Shown here in pieces: positions 22,074-32,300 of a DNA stretch of 64,000 bases (within the stretch, counting starts at the first letter, position 1; every line of letters starts with the position of its first letter). The DNA comes from Paracoccus sediminilitoris (GTDB lineage: Bacteria > Pseudomonadota > Alphaproteobacteria > Rhodobacterales > Rhodobacteraceae). The position numbers and the translations under genes are program-made. The stretch covers positions 21,451-85,450 of the forward strand of contig NZ_QJPK01000005.1 in NCBI RefSeq assembly GCF_003259195.1, read 5' to 3'. Under the pieces are notes generated by a model, which saw only the letters and a list, made by a program, of their open reading frames with translations, had not been told where the DNA came from and made no database searches.

Positions 22074-23588
22074 ATGGTCGCCACCGCCTATTCCGTTGCC
22101 TTCGACGGCATCGAGGCCCGCCTGGTCGAGGTGCAATGCGCCGTCGCGGCCGGCCTGCCGGGCTTCTCCATCGTCGGCCTGCCCGACAAGGCCGTCAGCG
22201 AGGCGCGCGAAAGGGTCAAGGCGGCCTTTGGCGCGCTGTCGATCGCCATGCCCAGCAGGCGCATCACGGTGAACCTGTCGCCCGCCAACCTGCCCAAGGA
22301 AGGGTCGCATTTCGACCTGCCCATCGCGCTTGCGGTTCTGGCCGCCCTGCAGATCGTCCCCTCCGAGGAAGTCGCGCGCTGCGTCGCCTTGGGAGAGCTG
22401 TCATTGGACGGGCGGCTGGTGACGGTGACGGGCGCCCTGCCTGCCGCGATGGCCGCCTCGGAAGACGACCGCGCTCTGATCTGCCCCCGCGATTGCGGCC
22501 CCGAGGCAGCCTGGGTCGGCGCGGTGCCGGTGCTGGCGGCGGAGACCTTGAAACAGGTCGTCGACCACCTGACCGACCGCAGCCCCATCACCCCCGCCCG
22601 TCCCGGCCTGGTCGGCGATGCGCCCCCCGTCGGCTGCCTGTCCGAGGTCAAGGGCCAGGAACGCGCCAAGCGGGCGCTGGAAATCGCCGCCGCCGGGCGT
22701 CACCACATGCTGATGGTCGGTCCGCCCGGCGCGGGCAAATCCATGCTGGCCGCCCGCATCCCCGGCCTGATGCCGCCCCTGTCGGCGCGCGAGGCGCTCG
22801 AAACTTCGATGATCCATTCGCTGGCGGGCACGCTGCCCGATGGCGGCATCACCCGGCACGCACCCTTTCAGGAACCCCACCACACGGCATCGGTCCCGGC
22901 CATCGTCGGCGGCGGACGCGGCGCCAAGCCCGGCCAGATCAGCCTTGCCCATAACGGCGTGCTGTTCCTGGACGAATTCCCCGAATTTCCACGCCAACTG
23001 CTGGACACCCTGCGCCAGCCCATCGAAAGCGGCGAGGTGATGGTCGCCCGCGCCAACGCCCATGTCCGCTATCCCTGCCGCTTCCTGCTGGTCGCGGCGG
23101 CGAACCCCTGCCGCTGCGGCTATCTGGCCGATCCGGCGCGGGCCTGTTCGCGGGCGCCTGTCTGCGGCGGGGACTACATGTCGAAGATATCCGGCCCGCT
23201 GATGGACCGCTTCGATCTGCGGCTCGAGGTGCCGGGCGTCACCTTTCAGGATCTGGACCGCGAGGCGGGGGGCGAGACATCCGCCACGGTTGCGGCCCGC
23301 GTGGCGCAGGCGCGGCAGCTGCAGGCCGAACGCTATGCGGACCATCCGCAGGTGACGGTGAATGCCGATGCTTCGGGGACGCTGCTGGAACAGGTCGCCG
23401 CGCCCGACGATGCCGGGCGGGCGCTGATTTCCAAGGCGGCGGACAGGCTGGGGCTGACGGCGCGGGGCTATCACCGCATTTTGCGCAGCGCCCGCACCAT
23501 CGCCGATCTGGAAGGATCGGACCCGGTGCAGGTCCATCACTTGGCCGAGGCGATCAGCTATCGCCTGCCCTTCGTCGCGGGCGGTTAG
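22074..23588 (+). CDS. comM: YifB/ComM-family Mg-chelatase-like AAA+ ATPase
   Basis: ComM/YifB (504 residues). In naturally transformable bacteria ComM is a hexameric helicase that promotes branch migration of incoming single-stranded DNA. It has an N-terminal Lon-like domain ([17 protein letters not shown] to about residue 170), Walker A GPPGAGKS, Walker [11 protein letters not shown], a zinc-finger-like Cys cluster ([21 protein letters not shown] region) and the C-terminal Mg_chelatase_C domain. ATG 22074 follows GGGAGGA with short spacing; an in-frame GTG at 22062 is an alternative. A perfect CtrA-like site precedes it, consistent with reports that competence-type genes are CtrA-controlled in GTA recipients. 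Confidence 0.93.
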   Translation: MVATAYSVAFDGIEARLVEVQCAVAAGLPGFSIVGLPDKAVSEARERVKAAFGALSIAMPSRRITVNLSPANLPKEGSHFDLPIALAVLAALQIVPSEEVARCVALGELSLDGRLVTVTGALPAAMAASEDDRALICPRDCGPEAAWVGAVPVLAAETLKQVVDHLTDRSPITPARPGLVGDAPPVGCLSEVKGQERAKRALEIAAAGRHHMLMVGPPGAGKSMLAARIPGLMPPLSAREALETSMIHSLAGTLPDGGITRHAPFQEPHHTASVPAIVGGGRGAKPGQISLAHNGVLFLDEFPEFPRQLLDTLRQPIESGEVMVARANAHVRYPCRFLLVAAANPCRCGYLADPARACSRAPVCGGDYMSKISGPLMDRFDLRLEVPGVTFQDLDREAGGETSATVAARVAQARQLQAERYADHPQVTVNADASGTLLEQVAAPDDAGRALISKAADRLGLTARGYHRILRSARTIADLEGSDPVQVHHLAEAISYRLPFVAGG

Positions 23589-24535
23589 GCCTTTTCGGCC
23601 ACGCGACGCTCGATCGCTTCCCACATGGCCTCGGCGGCGTTGATGCCGTCGAAACGCTCCAGTTCCTGGATGCCGGTGGGGGATGTCACGTTGATCTCGG
23701 TCAGCCAGCCGTCGATCACGTCGATGCCGGTGAAGATCAGACCCTTTTCGCGCAGAACCGGGCCGATGCGCTTGCAGATCTCGTATTCGCGTTCGGTCAA
23801 GCCGATCTGTTCGGCGCGACCGCCGACATGCATGTTGGACCGTGCCTCACCCTCCAGCGGGACGCGGTTGATCGCGCCGACGGGTTCGCCATCGACCAGG
23901 ATGATACGCTTGTCGCCCTCGGTGACCTTGGCCAGGTATTTCTGGGCGATCATCGGTTCGCGGTTCATGCCGGCAAAGGTTTCCAGCAGCGAAGACAGGT
24001 TCGGATCACCCGGCTTCAGATGGAACACCCCCGCGCCGCCATTGCCGTAAAGCGGCTTGACGATAATCTCTCCGTGGCGCTGGCGAAAGGCGCGGAAGGC
24101 GGCCGGATCGCGGGCGATCATGGTGGGCGGCGTCAGGTCGGGAAAATCCAGCACCATCAGCTTTTCGGGGCAGTTCCTGACCCAGAACGGGTCGTTCACG
24201 ACCAGCGTGCCCGGATGCACCCGGTCCAGCAGATGGGTCGAGGTGACATAGCCCATGTCGAAGGGCGGGTCCTGACGCAGCCAGACGACGTCGAACTCGG
24301 TCAGCTCGACCTCGGCCCAATCGCCGAAGGTGACGTGGTCGCCCTGCTTGCGACGCAGGGTGACGGGGCGCCCGCGCGCGATGACGCGACCTTCGTCATA
24401 GCGCAACTGGTCGACGGTATACTGGAACAGCCTGTGGCCGCGGGCCTCGGCCTCCAGCCCGATGCGGAACGTGCTGTCGGCGTCGATCGAGACATTTTCG
24501 ATCGGGTCCATCTGCAAGGCGACGTAAAGGCTCAT
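23585..24535 (-). CDS. gshB: Glutathione synthetase
   Basis: GshB (316 residues) joins gamma-glutamylcysteine and glycine with ATP. The ATP-grasp fold is visible: [17 protein letters not shown] at the start, [14 protein letters not shown], the loop [12 protein letters not shown], and metal-binding residues in the region [27 protein letters not shown] 24535 lies behind AGGAGGGG. It overlaps the comM stop by 4 bases in convergent orientation. The order rsmI-yraN-gshB is common in alphaproteobacteria. Confidence 0.97.
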   Translation of the reverse strand: MSLYVALQMDPIENVSIDADSTFRIGLEAEARGHRLFQYTVDQLRYDEGRVIARGRPVTLRRKQGDHVTFGDWAEVELTEFDVVWLRQDPPFDMGYVTSTHLLDRVHPGTLVVNDPFWVRNCPEKLMVLDFPDLTPPTMIARDPAAFRAFRQRHGEIIVKPLYGNGGAGVFHLKPGDPNLSSLLETFAGMNREPMIAQKYLAKVTEGDKRIILVDGEPVGAINRVPLEGEARSNMHVGGRAEQIGLTEREYEICKRIGPVLREKGLIFTGIDVIDGWLTEINVTSPTGIQELERFDGINAAEAMWEAIERRVAEKA

Positions 24536-24601
24536 GCTGCCCCTCCTGAACTTTGAGGTTGTTGTGACCTGCGCCTGTCGCGGATGCAAGCCCGAGGGGG
24601 T

Positions 24602-24967
24602 TCAGGTGGCGTCGAAGGCGTTCGCGATCAAGTCGATGCGGCCCATTTCGTCCACCAGTGCCGCATCGAACCGCATGGGTGCGTCCTGCCCCAGCCCCGC
24701 CTGCCCGCAATAATCCTGCGCCGCCTGCATGATCCGCCCCATCTGGGCGGGCAGGATGCGCAGGGCGGCGGCGGCGTGGGTCGCGGCGGCCTTGACCTCG
24801 ACAAAAACCAGATCGTCGCCGTCCCGCAGGATCAGGTCGATTTCGGCCCCCGCGCCGCGCCAGCGGGTTTCCAGCACCGTGGCGCCGCGCGATTGGTAGA
24901 GGCGTGCGACGGCTTCCTCGGCCATCTGTCCCGACATGGCCGCAACCTGACCACGACGGCTGCGCAT
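24602..24967 (-). CDS. YraN family protein (UPF0102), endonuclease-like fold
   Basis: A 121-residue UPF0102/YraN protein. The restriction-endonuclease-like core is clear: GAEIDLILRDGDDLVFVEVKA has the E/D-x(n)-ExK arrangement of PD-(D/E)xK nucleases. Physiological substrate unknown. It overlaps the end of rsmI by one base and precedes gshB by 66 bases on the same strand. Confidence 0.9.
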   Translation of the reverse strand: MRSRRGQVAAMSGQMAEEAVARLYQSRGATVLETRWRGAGAEIDLILRDGDDLVFVEVKAAATHAAAALRILPAQMGRIMQAAQDYCGQAGLGQDAPMRFDAALVDEMGRIDLIANAFDAT

Positions 24968-25875
24968 CAGCGCTGCCCGGCCAGCGCTAAGGCGCGCTGA
25001 TAGACGTCGCGCTTGGGCAGGCCCAGTTCCTGCGCGGCCTCGCGCGCGGCATCCTTGACGGACATGCTGGCCATGTGGCGCTGGATGACGTCGTCCAGCT
25101 GCGCCTCGTCCACGACCGTTTCGCCGGGGCGGTCCAACACCATCACGACCTCACCCTTCAGGGTCGCCATGCGCGGGTCGGCGGCAAGGTCCCGGGCGGT
25201 GCCGCGGATGACCTCCTCGAATTTCTTGGTCAGCTCGCGGGCGATGACGGTCATGCGGTTCGGGTCGATGGCGGCCAGGTCGGTCAGGGTGCGGTTCACC
25301 CGGCGCGGGCTTTCGAACAGGATCAGCGTCGAATCGACCGCCGTCCAGGTCTTCAAAAAGGTCTGCCGCGCCGTGGCCGTCGAGGGCGGAAAACCCAGGA
25401 ACAGGAAGCGATCGCTTGGCAGCCCCGACAGCGACAGCGCCACCAGCGAGGATGACGGCCCCGGCAGGGCATGGACCCGCGCGCCTGCCTCGGCCGCGTC
25501 AACGGCAAGGCGATAGCCGGGGTCGGCCACCAGCGGCGTTCCCGCATCGGAACAATAGGCCACACTGGCCCCATCGGCCAGGGCCGCCATCAGCGCCGGG
25601 CGGGCCCGGTCGCCATTGTGGTCGTGATAGGCCAGGATACGCCGCCCGCGCAGCGGAATGCCGTGGATGTCCAGCAGGTGGCGCAGGACGCGCGTATCTT
25701 CGGCGGCCAGCATGTCGGCGCTGTTCAGCACGTCCAGCGCCCGCAGGGTGATGTCGCGCGCGGCCCCGATGGGGGTGGCCACCAGGTAAAGACCGCCGTC
25801 CAGGCGCGCGGCCTCGACATGAGCGGTCAGGCGGCGCGGAGATTCGGCATCCAATCGGTCGTTGCGGTCGGTCAT
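24967..25875 (-). CDS. rsmI: 16S rRNA (cytidine1402-2'-O)-methyltransferase
   Basis: RsmI (302 residues) adds a 2'-O-methyl group to C1402 in the decoding centre of 16S rRNA using SAM. Tetrapyrrole-methylase fold markers are GLYLVATPIGAARDITLRA, LAAEDTRVLRHLL, SVAYCSDAGTPLVADPG and LPGPSSSLVAL. The start MTDRNDRLDAESPRR at 25875 has AGGAGGG 5 bases upstream; the open frame extends 15 codons further without such a site. It is divergent from the LppC gene. Confidence 0.95.
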   Translation of the reverse strand: MTDRNDRLDAESPRRLTAHVEAARLDGGLYLVATPIGAARDITLRALDVLNSADMLAAEDTRVLRHLLDIHGIPLRGRRILAYHDHNGDRARPALMAALADGASVAYCSDAGTPLVADPGYRLAVDAAEAGARVHALPGPSSSLVALSLSGLPSDRFLFLGFPPSTATARQTFLKTWTAVDSTLILFESPRRVNRTLTDLAAIDPNRMTVIARELTKKFEEVIRGTARDLAADPRMATLKGEVVMVLDRPGETVVDEAQLDDVIQRHMASMSVKDAAREAAQELGLPKRDVYQRALALAGQR

Positions 25876-25986
25876 CGAACCCTCCTGTCGTCGCGGTTGC
25901 GGGGTGGCGCTGATTGCCAATCACGGGCTCAGGTCCTAGTCTGCCACCATAAGCGCGCCGCGTATCATCTGACAGGGAAGTTTCAC

Positions 25987-27195
25987 ATGTTTGCATCCGC
26001 CACAACCCGGCCCGGACAGCGCCTGCGCCGGGCCGCAATCCGCACGACCGCCGTGATCTCGGCGCTGTTCCTGGCCGCCTGCGACCCTGTCGCCATGACC
26101 GAACGTGCCAGCGGCCCCGAGATCGGGCAGATGATCGAACCGGGCCAGCCGGTTCGGGTCGCGCTGCTGGTTCCCGGCGGCACGTCATCGCAAGAGATGG
26201 AATGGCTGGCGCGCAGCCTGCGCAACTCGGCCAAGATGGCGGCGGCGGACGCCCAGGGTGCCAGCATCGACCTGCGCATCTATGACACCGCAGGGTCCGA
26301 GGCACAGGCTGTCGCCCAGGCCAATGCGGCCGCCGATGCGGGCGCGCAGATCATCCTGGGGCCGCTTTTCGCGGGCAATGCAAACGCCGTCGGCAATGCC
26401 ATGCTGTCGCGCAACATCAACGTGCTGACCTTCTCGAACAATACCGAGATCGCGGGCGGCAACGTCTTCACCTTGGGCAACAGCTTCGACAACATCGCCG
26501 ATCGGCTGGTGCGCTATGGCGTCCGTCAGGGTAAGCGCAACGTCCTGCTGGTGGCCGAGGATGACGTCGCGGGCCAGTTGGGCGCACGCGCCATCCAGAC
26601 CGCCATCGCCCGCAATGGCGCGCGTCTGGCGGGCCGAGTCAATCACCCGGTGTCGATCTCGGGGATCGATGCGGCGACCCCGCGCGTGGCCGAGGCTGTC
26701 CAGTCAGGCCAAGTCGATTCGATTTTCATGACGGCCAACAACCAGGCCGTGCTGCCCTATCTGACCGAAAACTTGGCCAAGGCCGGCGTGCGCTCGCCTG
26801 TAACCCAGATGATGGGCCTGACCCGTTGGGACCAGCCGCGCGACCGCTTGGGCATGCCGCAGCTGGCCGAAGGCTGGTTCGCCATTCCCGACCAAGGCCT
26901 GCAACAGCAATTCGAGGCGCGCTATGCCCAGACCTATGGCGAGGCGCCGCACCAGCTGGCATCGCTGTCCTATGACGGGGTCGCGGCCATCGCGTCGCTG
27001 GTGCGCGCGGGCAAGCGCAACGCGCTGACCACGACCGGCCTGACCCAGCCCGCGGGCTTTTCGGGCGTGGCCGGCATCTTCCGCCTGAAGCGTGACGGCA
27101 CCTCGCAACGGGGCCTTTCGGTCGCGACCATCCGCGATGGCAGGCTCGTCATTCTGGACCCCGCACCGCGCACCACCCGCGGGTTCGGATCGTAA
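25987..27195 (+). CDS. Penicillin-binding protein activator, LppC/LpoA family lipoprotein
   Basis: An outer-membrane-type lipoprotein of 402 residues. The lipobox is LFLAAC, with the modified Cys at about residue 32. The mature region has the periplasmic-binding-protein type I fold of LpoA/LppC: VRVALLVPGGTSSQEMEWLA, AAADAGAQIILGPLFAGNA, and FSNNTEIAGGNVFTLGNS. In E. coli LpoA activates PBP1a; an analogous role in peptidoglycan synthesis is inference. ATG 25987 follows AGGGAAG. The gene is divergent from rsmI and 21 bases before glnD. Confidence 0.9.
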   Translation: MFASATTRPGQRLRRAAIRTTAVISALFLAACDPVAMTERASGPEIGQMIEPGQPVRVALLVPGGTSSQEMEWLARSLRNSAKMAAADAQGASIDLRIYDTAGSEAQAVAQANAAADAGAQIILGPLFAGNANAVGNAMLSRNINVLTFSNNTEIAGGNVFTLGNSFDNIADRLVRYGVRQGKRNVLLVAEDDVAGQLGARAIQTAIARNGARLAGRVNHPVSISGIDAATPRVAEAVQSGQVDSIFMTANNQAVLPYLTENLAKAGVRSPVTQMMGLTRWDQPRDRLGMPQLAEGWFAIPDQGLQQQFEARYAQTYGEAPHQLASLSYDGVAAIASLVRAGKRNALTTTGLTQPAGFSGVAGIFRLKRDGTSQRGLSVATIRDGRLVILDPAPRTTRGFGS

Positions 27196-27216
27196 ACGGG
27201 AACGGCACGACAAGAC

Positions 27217-30000
27217 ATGGCACTGAACGGCGTCACCGACGGCGCCCGGGACATGACCGGGGCGCAATTTTCCCGTGACGGGGACGAGCTTCTGCGGGCG
27301 CTGGATGCGCGCCTGCAGGATATCGACGAACCCCGCCGCATCCGCAGCGAAACCGTCACCCTGCTGATGCAGGCGCGCGCCGACGGGATGCAGGCGATCG
27401 AGGCATCCTTCGCGACCCATCCCCGCGCTGCCCGCGAAACGGTGCGTGCCATCGCCAACCTGACCGATCAGATCGTCACCGCCGTCCATCATGTGGCGGT
27501 CACGCGGCTTCACCCGCTGGATGCCCCATCCGAAGGCGAGCGGCTGGCCGTTCTGGCCGTGGGCGGCTATGGCCGGGCCGAGATGGCCCCCGCGTCCGAC
27601 GTCGATCTGCTGTTCCTGACGCCTTGGAAGATAACGGGCTGGGCCGAAAGCGTCGTGGAATCGATGCTTTACATGATGTGGGACCTGAAGCTGAAGATCG
27701 GCCATTCGATCCGCAGCGTCGACGATTGCCTGCGTCTTGGCGAAGGCGACATGACGATCCGCACATCGCTGGTGGAACACCGGCTGGTGACCGGCCACGC
27801 GCCGCTGGCCCAGGAGTTGCGCCAGCGCCTGTGGGACGAACTGTTCGAACGCACCGTGCCCGAATTCATCGAGGCAAAGCTGGACGAACGCGCCGCTCGC
27901 CATGCCCGCCAAGGGGGCCAGCGCTATGTCCTGGAACCCAACGTCAAGGAGGGCAAGGGCTGCCTGCGCGACCTGCAGACGCTCTACTGGATCGCCAAAT
28001 ACATCCACCGCGTCGATCGCGCGGTCGAACTGGTCGATCTGGGCGTCTTTTCGCGCGACGAACATCTGGCCTTCTGGCAGGCCGAGGATTTCCTCTGGGC
28101 CGTGCGCTGCCATCTGCACCTGATCTCGGGGCGTCCGGTGGATGTGCTGTCCTTCGACATGCAAGTCGAGGTCGCCCGTCGGATGGGCTATGCCGATACG
28201 ACCGCGCGGCGCGGCGTCGAATATTTCATGCAGGATTATTTCCGCCATGCCACGCGCGTGGGTGAACTGACCCGCGTCTTTCTGGCCGCGCTGGAAACCC
28301 AGCACGTCCGCACCGCCCCATTCCTGGGTCGGCTGTTCCGTCGCAAACGCAAGATGAAGCCGGGGTTTATCGATCAGCAGGGTCGCCTGTCCTATGAATC
28401 CGAAGCGACCTTTCTGGCCGATCCGCTGAACCTGCTGCGTATCTTCGAAGAAGCCCTGAGGACGGGCGTGCTGATCCATCCCGATGCGATGCGTCTTGTC
28501 GCCGCCAATCTGGACCTCATCGACGAGAAGGTTCAATCCGACCCCGAGGCGATCCGCATCTTCATGGACATGCTGCTGAAGCATGGAAACCCCGAACGCG
28601 CCCTGCGCCGCATGAACGAGCTGGGCGTTCTGGCCGCCTTCATCCCGGAATTCGAACCGGTGGTGGCGATGATGCAGTTCAACGTCTATCACCACTATAC
28701 GGTCGACGAACATTCCATCCAGTGCATCGCCGCCCTGGCCGAGATCGAGCGCGGCGAACACCCCGAAAACCTGCCCCTGTCCAGCCAGATCATCGAGGAC
28801 GGAGTGAACCGCCGGGTGCTGTATCTGGCGACCCTGCTGCATGACATCGGCAAGGGCCGCCCCGAGGATCATTCGATCCTGGGCGCCCGCATCGCGCGGC
28901 GCATCGCCACGCGTTTCGGCTTCAATCAGGAAGATATCGACACGGTCGAATGGCTGGTGCGCAACCACTTGCTGATGTCGGACGTCGCGCAGAAACGTGA
29001 CATCAGCGATCCGCGCACCCTGCGCGATTTCGCCAAGGCGGTGAAGACCCGCAAGCGGCTGGACAAGCTGCTGGTGCTGACGGTCTGCGACATCCGCGGC
29101 GTGGGCCCCGGCACCTGGAACAACTGGAAGGCGGCGCTTCTGCGCACGCTGCACCAGGAAACCGCCGCCGCCCTGGAAAACGGGCTGGAGGAGCTGAACC
29201 GCGACAAGCGCCAGAACGAGGCCAAGCGGTCGCTGCGCCACATGCTGGTTGCCAAGGGTTGGGATGCCCGCGCCATCCGCGCCGAGATCGCCCGCCATTA
29301 CGATGCCTATTGGCCCGGCCTGCCGACGCAATCCCACACGGTCTTTGCCGAATTGCTGCGCGGCATCGGACCGGATGAAATCCGCATCGACCTGCGTGCC
29401 GATCCCGATCGCGACGCGACGCGCACGGCCTTCGTGCTGTCGGACCATCCCGGCATCTTTTCGCGGCTGGCCGGGGCGCTGACCCTGACGGGCGCCAACG
29501 TGGTCGATGCGCGGACCTATACGACGCGCGATGGCTATGCCACCGCCGTCTTCTGGGTCCAGGACGCCGAGGGTCACCCCTTTGCCGAAGACCGCCTGCC
29601 CAAGCTGCGCCAGACCATTCTGCGGACGCTGAGCGGCGAGATCGTCGCGCGTGAGGCTTTCGCGACCCGCGACAAGCCGAAAAAGCGCAACCGGGAATTC
29701 AAGTTCCCGACCCATATCACCTTCGACAACGAAGGCAGCGACATCTATACCATCGTCGAGGTCGATACCCGCGACCGTCCGGGTCTGCTTTACGACCTGA
29801 CGCGGACGCTGGCCTCGAACCATATCCAGATCGTCAGCGCGGTGATCGCCACCTTTGGTGCGCAGGTCGTCGACAGCTTCTATGTCAAGGACATGTTCGG
29901 TCTGAAACTCCACAGCGCCTCGAAACGCGAGGCGCTGGAAAAGAAACTGCGGACGGCGATCGCCGACGGCGTGAAACGGGCAGAGGCAGAACAGGGATGA
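27217..30000 (+). CDS. glnD: PII uridylyltransferase/uridylyl-removing enzyme
   Basis: GlnD (927 residues), glutamine sensor that uridylylates and deuridylylates PII proteins and so controls nitrogen assimilation. The nucleotidyltransferase site is near residues 112-128 (GGYGRAEMAPASDVDLLFL). The HD hydrolase site is near residue 540 (LLHDIGKGRPEDHS). Two ACT domains lie near residues 738 (DHPGIFSRLAGALTL) and 846 (TRDRPGLLYDLTRTLAS). The Shine-Dalgarno is weak. The stop overlaps the murJ start. Confidence 0.97.
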   Translation: MALNGVTDGARDMTGAQFSRDGDELLRALDARLQDIDEPRRIRSETVTLLMQARADGMQAIEASFATHPRAARETVRAIANLTDQIVTAVHHVAVTRLHPLDAPSEGERLAVLAVGGYGRAEMAPASDVDLLFLTPWKITGWAESVVESMLYMMWDLKLKIGHSIRSVDDCLRLGEGDMTIRTSLVEHRLVTGHAPLAQELRQRLWDELFERTVPEFIEAKLDERAARHARQGGQRYVLEPNVKEGKGCLRDLQTLYWIAKYIHRVDRAVELVDLGVFSRDEHLAFWQAEDFLWAVRCHLHLISGRPVDVLSFDMQVEVARRMGYADTTARRGVEYFMQDYFRHATRVGELTRVFLAALETQHVRTAPFLGRLFRRKRKMKPGFIDQQGRLSYESEATFLADPLNLLRIFEEALRTGVLIHPDAMRLVAANLDLIDEKVQSDPEAIRIFMDMLLKHGNPERALRRMNELGVLAAFIPEFEPVVAMMQFNVYHHYTVDEHSIQCIAALAEIERGEHPENLPLSSQIIEDGVNRRVLYLATLLHDIGKGRPEDHSILGARIARRIATRFGFNQEDIDTVEWLVRNHLLMSDVAQKRDISDPRTLRDFAKAVKTRKRLDKLLVLTVCDIRGVGPGTWNNWKAALLRTLHQETAAALENGLEELNRDKRQNEAKRSLRHMLVAKGWDARAIRAEIARHYDAYWPGLPTQSHTVFAELLRGIGPDEIRIDLRADPDRDATRTAFVLSDHPGIFSRLAGALTLTGANVVDARTYTTRDGYATAVFWVQDAEGHPFAEDRLPKLRQTILRTLSGEIVAREAFATRDKPKKRNREFKFPTHITFDNEGSDIYTIVEVDTRDRPGLLYDLTRTLASNHIQIVSAVIATFGAQVVDSFYVKDMFGLKLHSASKREALEKKLRTAIADGVKRAEAEQG

Positions 30001-31532
30001 AATCCGGACTGGTGCGTGGCTTCCTGGCAGTGGGAAGCTGGACGCTGATTTCGCGTGCGTCGGGCTTTGTGCGCGACATCCTGATGGCGGCGTGGCTGGG
30101 CACAGGCCCCGTGGCCGAGGCGTTCCTGATTGCGCTGTCGCTGCCCAACATGTTCCGCCGCTTCTTTGCCGAAGGGGCGTTCAACACCGCCTTCGTGCCG
30201 ATGTTTTCCAAGAAGTTGGAGGATCACGCACAGGCGCAGCGCTTCGCCTCAGAGGCGTTTTCGGGCCTGCTGGCAGCGGTGATGGTCCTGTCGGCCGTGG
30301 CGATGATCTTCATGCCGGGTCTGGTCTGGCTGATGGCGTCGGGTTTCGCTGGCGATGAACGCTTTGATCTGGCGGTGGAATACGGGCGGATCACCTTCCC
30401 CTATATCCTGCTGATCTCAATGGCCTCGATGATTTCGGGGGTGCTGAACGCAAATGGCCGCTTCACGGCGGCGGCGGCGGCGCCGGTGCTGCTGAACCTG
30501 CTGTTCATCGTGGCGATGGGGCTGGGGCAGTGGCAGGGTTGGGACTTGGGGCTGACGTTGGCCTGGGCCACGCCGGTCACGGGCATCGCCCAGTTGGCGC
30601 TGGTCTGGTGGGACGCGCATCGCAGCGGCTGGACCTTCCGCCCGCGGCGCCCGCGCCTAACCCCCGATATGCGCCGCCTGATCGCCGTAGCCCTGCCCGC
30701 GGCCTTTGCGGGCGGCGTGGTGCAGATCAACCTGCTGGTCGGTCGCCAAGTCGGATCGCGCTTTGACGGGGCGATCGGCTGGCTGTCCTATTCGGACCGC
30801 CTGTATCAGCTGCCGCTTGGCGTGGTGGGGGCTGCGGTGGCGGTGGTTCTGCTGCCCGAACTGGCCCGCCGCATCCGCGCCGATGATCACGCAGGCGGCC
30901 AGTCGGCCTATAGCCGCGCGACGGAATTCGGGCTGTTCCTGACCCTGCCCGCCGCATTTGCCATCGCCGTCATCGCCGAACCCATGGTTTCCACCCTGTT
31001 CCAGCGCGGCGCTTTTTCTGCCTTCGACACTCAGCAGACGGCGGCCGCGCTGATCGTCTATGCGATCGGTCTGCCGGCCTTCGTGCTGCAAAAGATCCTG
31101 CAACCGCTGTTCTTTGCGCGTGAAGACACCCGCACGCCGCTGCGCTTTGCCGTCATCTCGATGGTGGTGAACGCGGTCGCGGCCTTCAGCCTGATGCCGT
31201 TCCTGGGCTTCCTGGCGGCGGCGCTTGGCACGACCATCGCGGCTTGGGTCATGGTCGCCCAACTGTGGCTCGGGACGCGCGAGATGGGTCAGGCGGCACG
31301 GGCGGATGCACGGCTGGTCCGGGCCTTTCCGCGCATCCTGACGGCCTCGGCGCTGATGGCCGCGGCCCTATGGGGGATGCGCGAATGGCTGGAGGCTGCG
31401 GGCACCGGTCGGGGCGTCGGGCTGGCGATCCTGGTCTTTGGCGGGGCGGCGATCTATTTCTCGCTGGCGTTCATCACCGGGGCCTATCGCCTGTCCGAAC
31501 TGAAGGCCGCCATCCGCCGGGGTCAGCGCTGA
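29997..31532 (+). CDS. murJ: Lipid II flippase MurJ
   Basis: MurJ/MviN (511 residues), inner-membrane flippase for the peptidoglycan precursor lipid II. About 14 hydrophobic segments are present. Landmarks are SGFVRDILMAAWLGTGPVAE, FFAEGAFNTAFVPMF and LFQRGAFSAFDTQQTAAALI. The start overlaps the glnD stop (ATGA). Its last 10 bases overlap the convergent rhomboid gene. The glnD-murJ-trpS order is usual in the family Rhodobacteraceae. Confidence 0.97.
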   Translation: MKSGLVRGFLAVGSWTLISRASGFVRDILMAAWLGTGPVAEAFLIALSLPNMFRRFFAEGAFNTAFVPMFSKKLEDHAQAQRFASEAFSGLLAAVMVLSAVAMIFMPGLVWLMASGFAGDERFDLAVEYGRITFPYILLISMASMISGVLNANGRFTAAAAAPVLLNLLFIVAMGLGQWQGWDLGLTLAWATPVTGIAQLALVWWDAHRSGWTFRPRRPRLTPDMRRLIAVALPAAFAGGVVQINLLVGRQVGSRFDGAIGWLSYSDRLYQLPLGVVGAAVAVVLLPELARRIRADDHAGGQSAYSRATEFGLFLTLPAAFAIAVIAEPMVSTLFQRGAFSAFDTQQTAAALIVYAIGLPAFVLQKILQPLFFAREDTRTPLRFAVISMVVNAVAAFSLMPFLGFLAAALGTTIAAWVMVAQLWLGTREMGQAARADARLVRAFPRILTASALMAAALWGMREWLEAAGTGRGVGLAILVFGGAAIYFSLAFITGAYRLSELKAAIRRGQR

Positions 31533-32224
31533 CGCATCTGCGTCAGCGCCCGCTGCAACCCGCCATCGACCAGTACGAAGCTGAGCAGGAACCCGGTGGC
31601 AAAGCCCGCCACTTCGGCGATCCAGCCGGTTCCTGCGCCGCCGAAGACCAGGCCGAAGACCAGCTGGAAGGCCAGCAGGACGCCGATCAGGCTGAAGGCC
31701 CGCAGGCGGTTGGCATTCACCGCCGCCAGCTTGGTCCACAGCAGGAAGGTAAAGGCGCCCACCAGCCCATAGACGGCTGGATAGCCCCCGATCAGCAGTG
31801 ACGGCCGCGCACCGATGACCTGCAGCACCGCCGCATAGATCAATGCCCCCCCGATGGCCGATCCCAGGAACAGCGCGACCACGGCCAAGGGCCGGAACTG
31901 CTGGGCCACCAGGTTGCCAAGCGCCAGCGTGAAGACCACCACGAACAGCGCATGCGTCAAGGACGTGTGGACAAAGTTGAAGGACAGCGCCCGGTACATC
32001 TGGTCGATGTCGAAGGCACCAAGGCTCCAGATGCGCTGGAACAGTTCGGGGGGCAGCGCCGTCATGCGGATGGCGTTAAGGCGCAGGCCCACGCCCTCGG
32101 CACCGCCCAGAAAGCCCGCCTGCGCCAGGGCAAACGCCGCCTCGGAGGCGATGACGGGCAGGGTCAGCAACCAGATCACGGGCGGCAGCGGGTTCAGCGG
32201 AGATTCGGTCAGGCCTTGACGCAT
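31523..32224 (-). CDS. Rhomboid-fold membrane protein lacking catalytic residues
   Basis: A 233-residue six- to seven-helix protein of the rhomboid family. The conserved second-helix pattern is present ([22 protein letters not shown]). However, the GxSG nucleophile motif is replaced by GGYPAVYG, with Tyr and Pro where Ser-Gly is expected, and the helix-6 histidine position reads AEVAGF instead of AHLGGF. Both members of the Ser-His dyad are therefore missing and the protein is expected to be a pseudoprotease. ATG 32224 follows AAGGAAA; a longer open frame upstream overlaps trpS. It lies tail-to-tail with murJ and head-to-head with trpS. Confidence 0.85.
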   Translation of the reverse strand: MRQGLTESPLNPLPPVIWLLTLPVIASEAAFALAQAGFLGGAEGVGLRLNAIRMTALPPELFQRIWSLGAFDIDQMYRALSFNFVHTSLTHALFVVVFTLALGNLVAQQFRPLAVVALFLGSAIGGALIYAAVLQVIGARPSLLIGGYPAVYGLVGAFTFLLWTKLAAVNANRLRAFSLIGVLLAFQLVFGLVFGGAGTGWIAEVAGFATGFLLSFVLVDGGLQRALTQMRQR

Positions 32225-32300
32225 GGCGTTTCCTTGGCGGTTGCGGAAGTTTCCCCCAACCGCTAAGCCAGCGGCCAGGAAATTCCAAGGCAGGCCGGTC

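Noticed and set aside
26704..29913. A 1069-codon open frame antisense to glnD
   Set aside because: It lies exactly opposite a gene with full domain support; long antisense frames are common in GC-rich DNA and the product has no recognisable motif.
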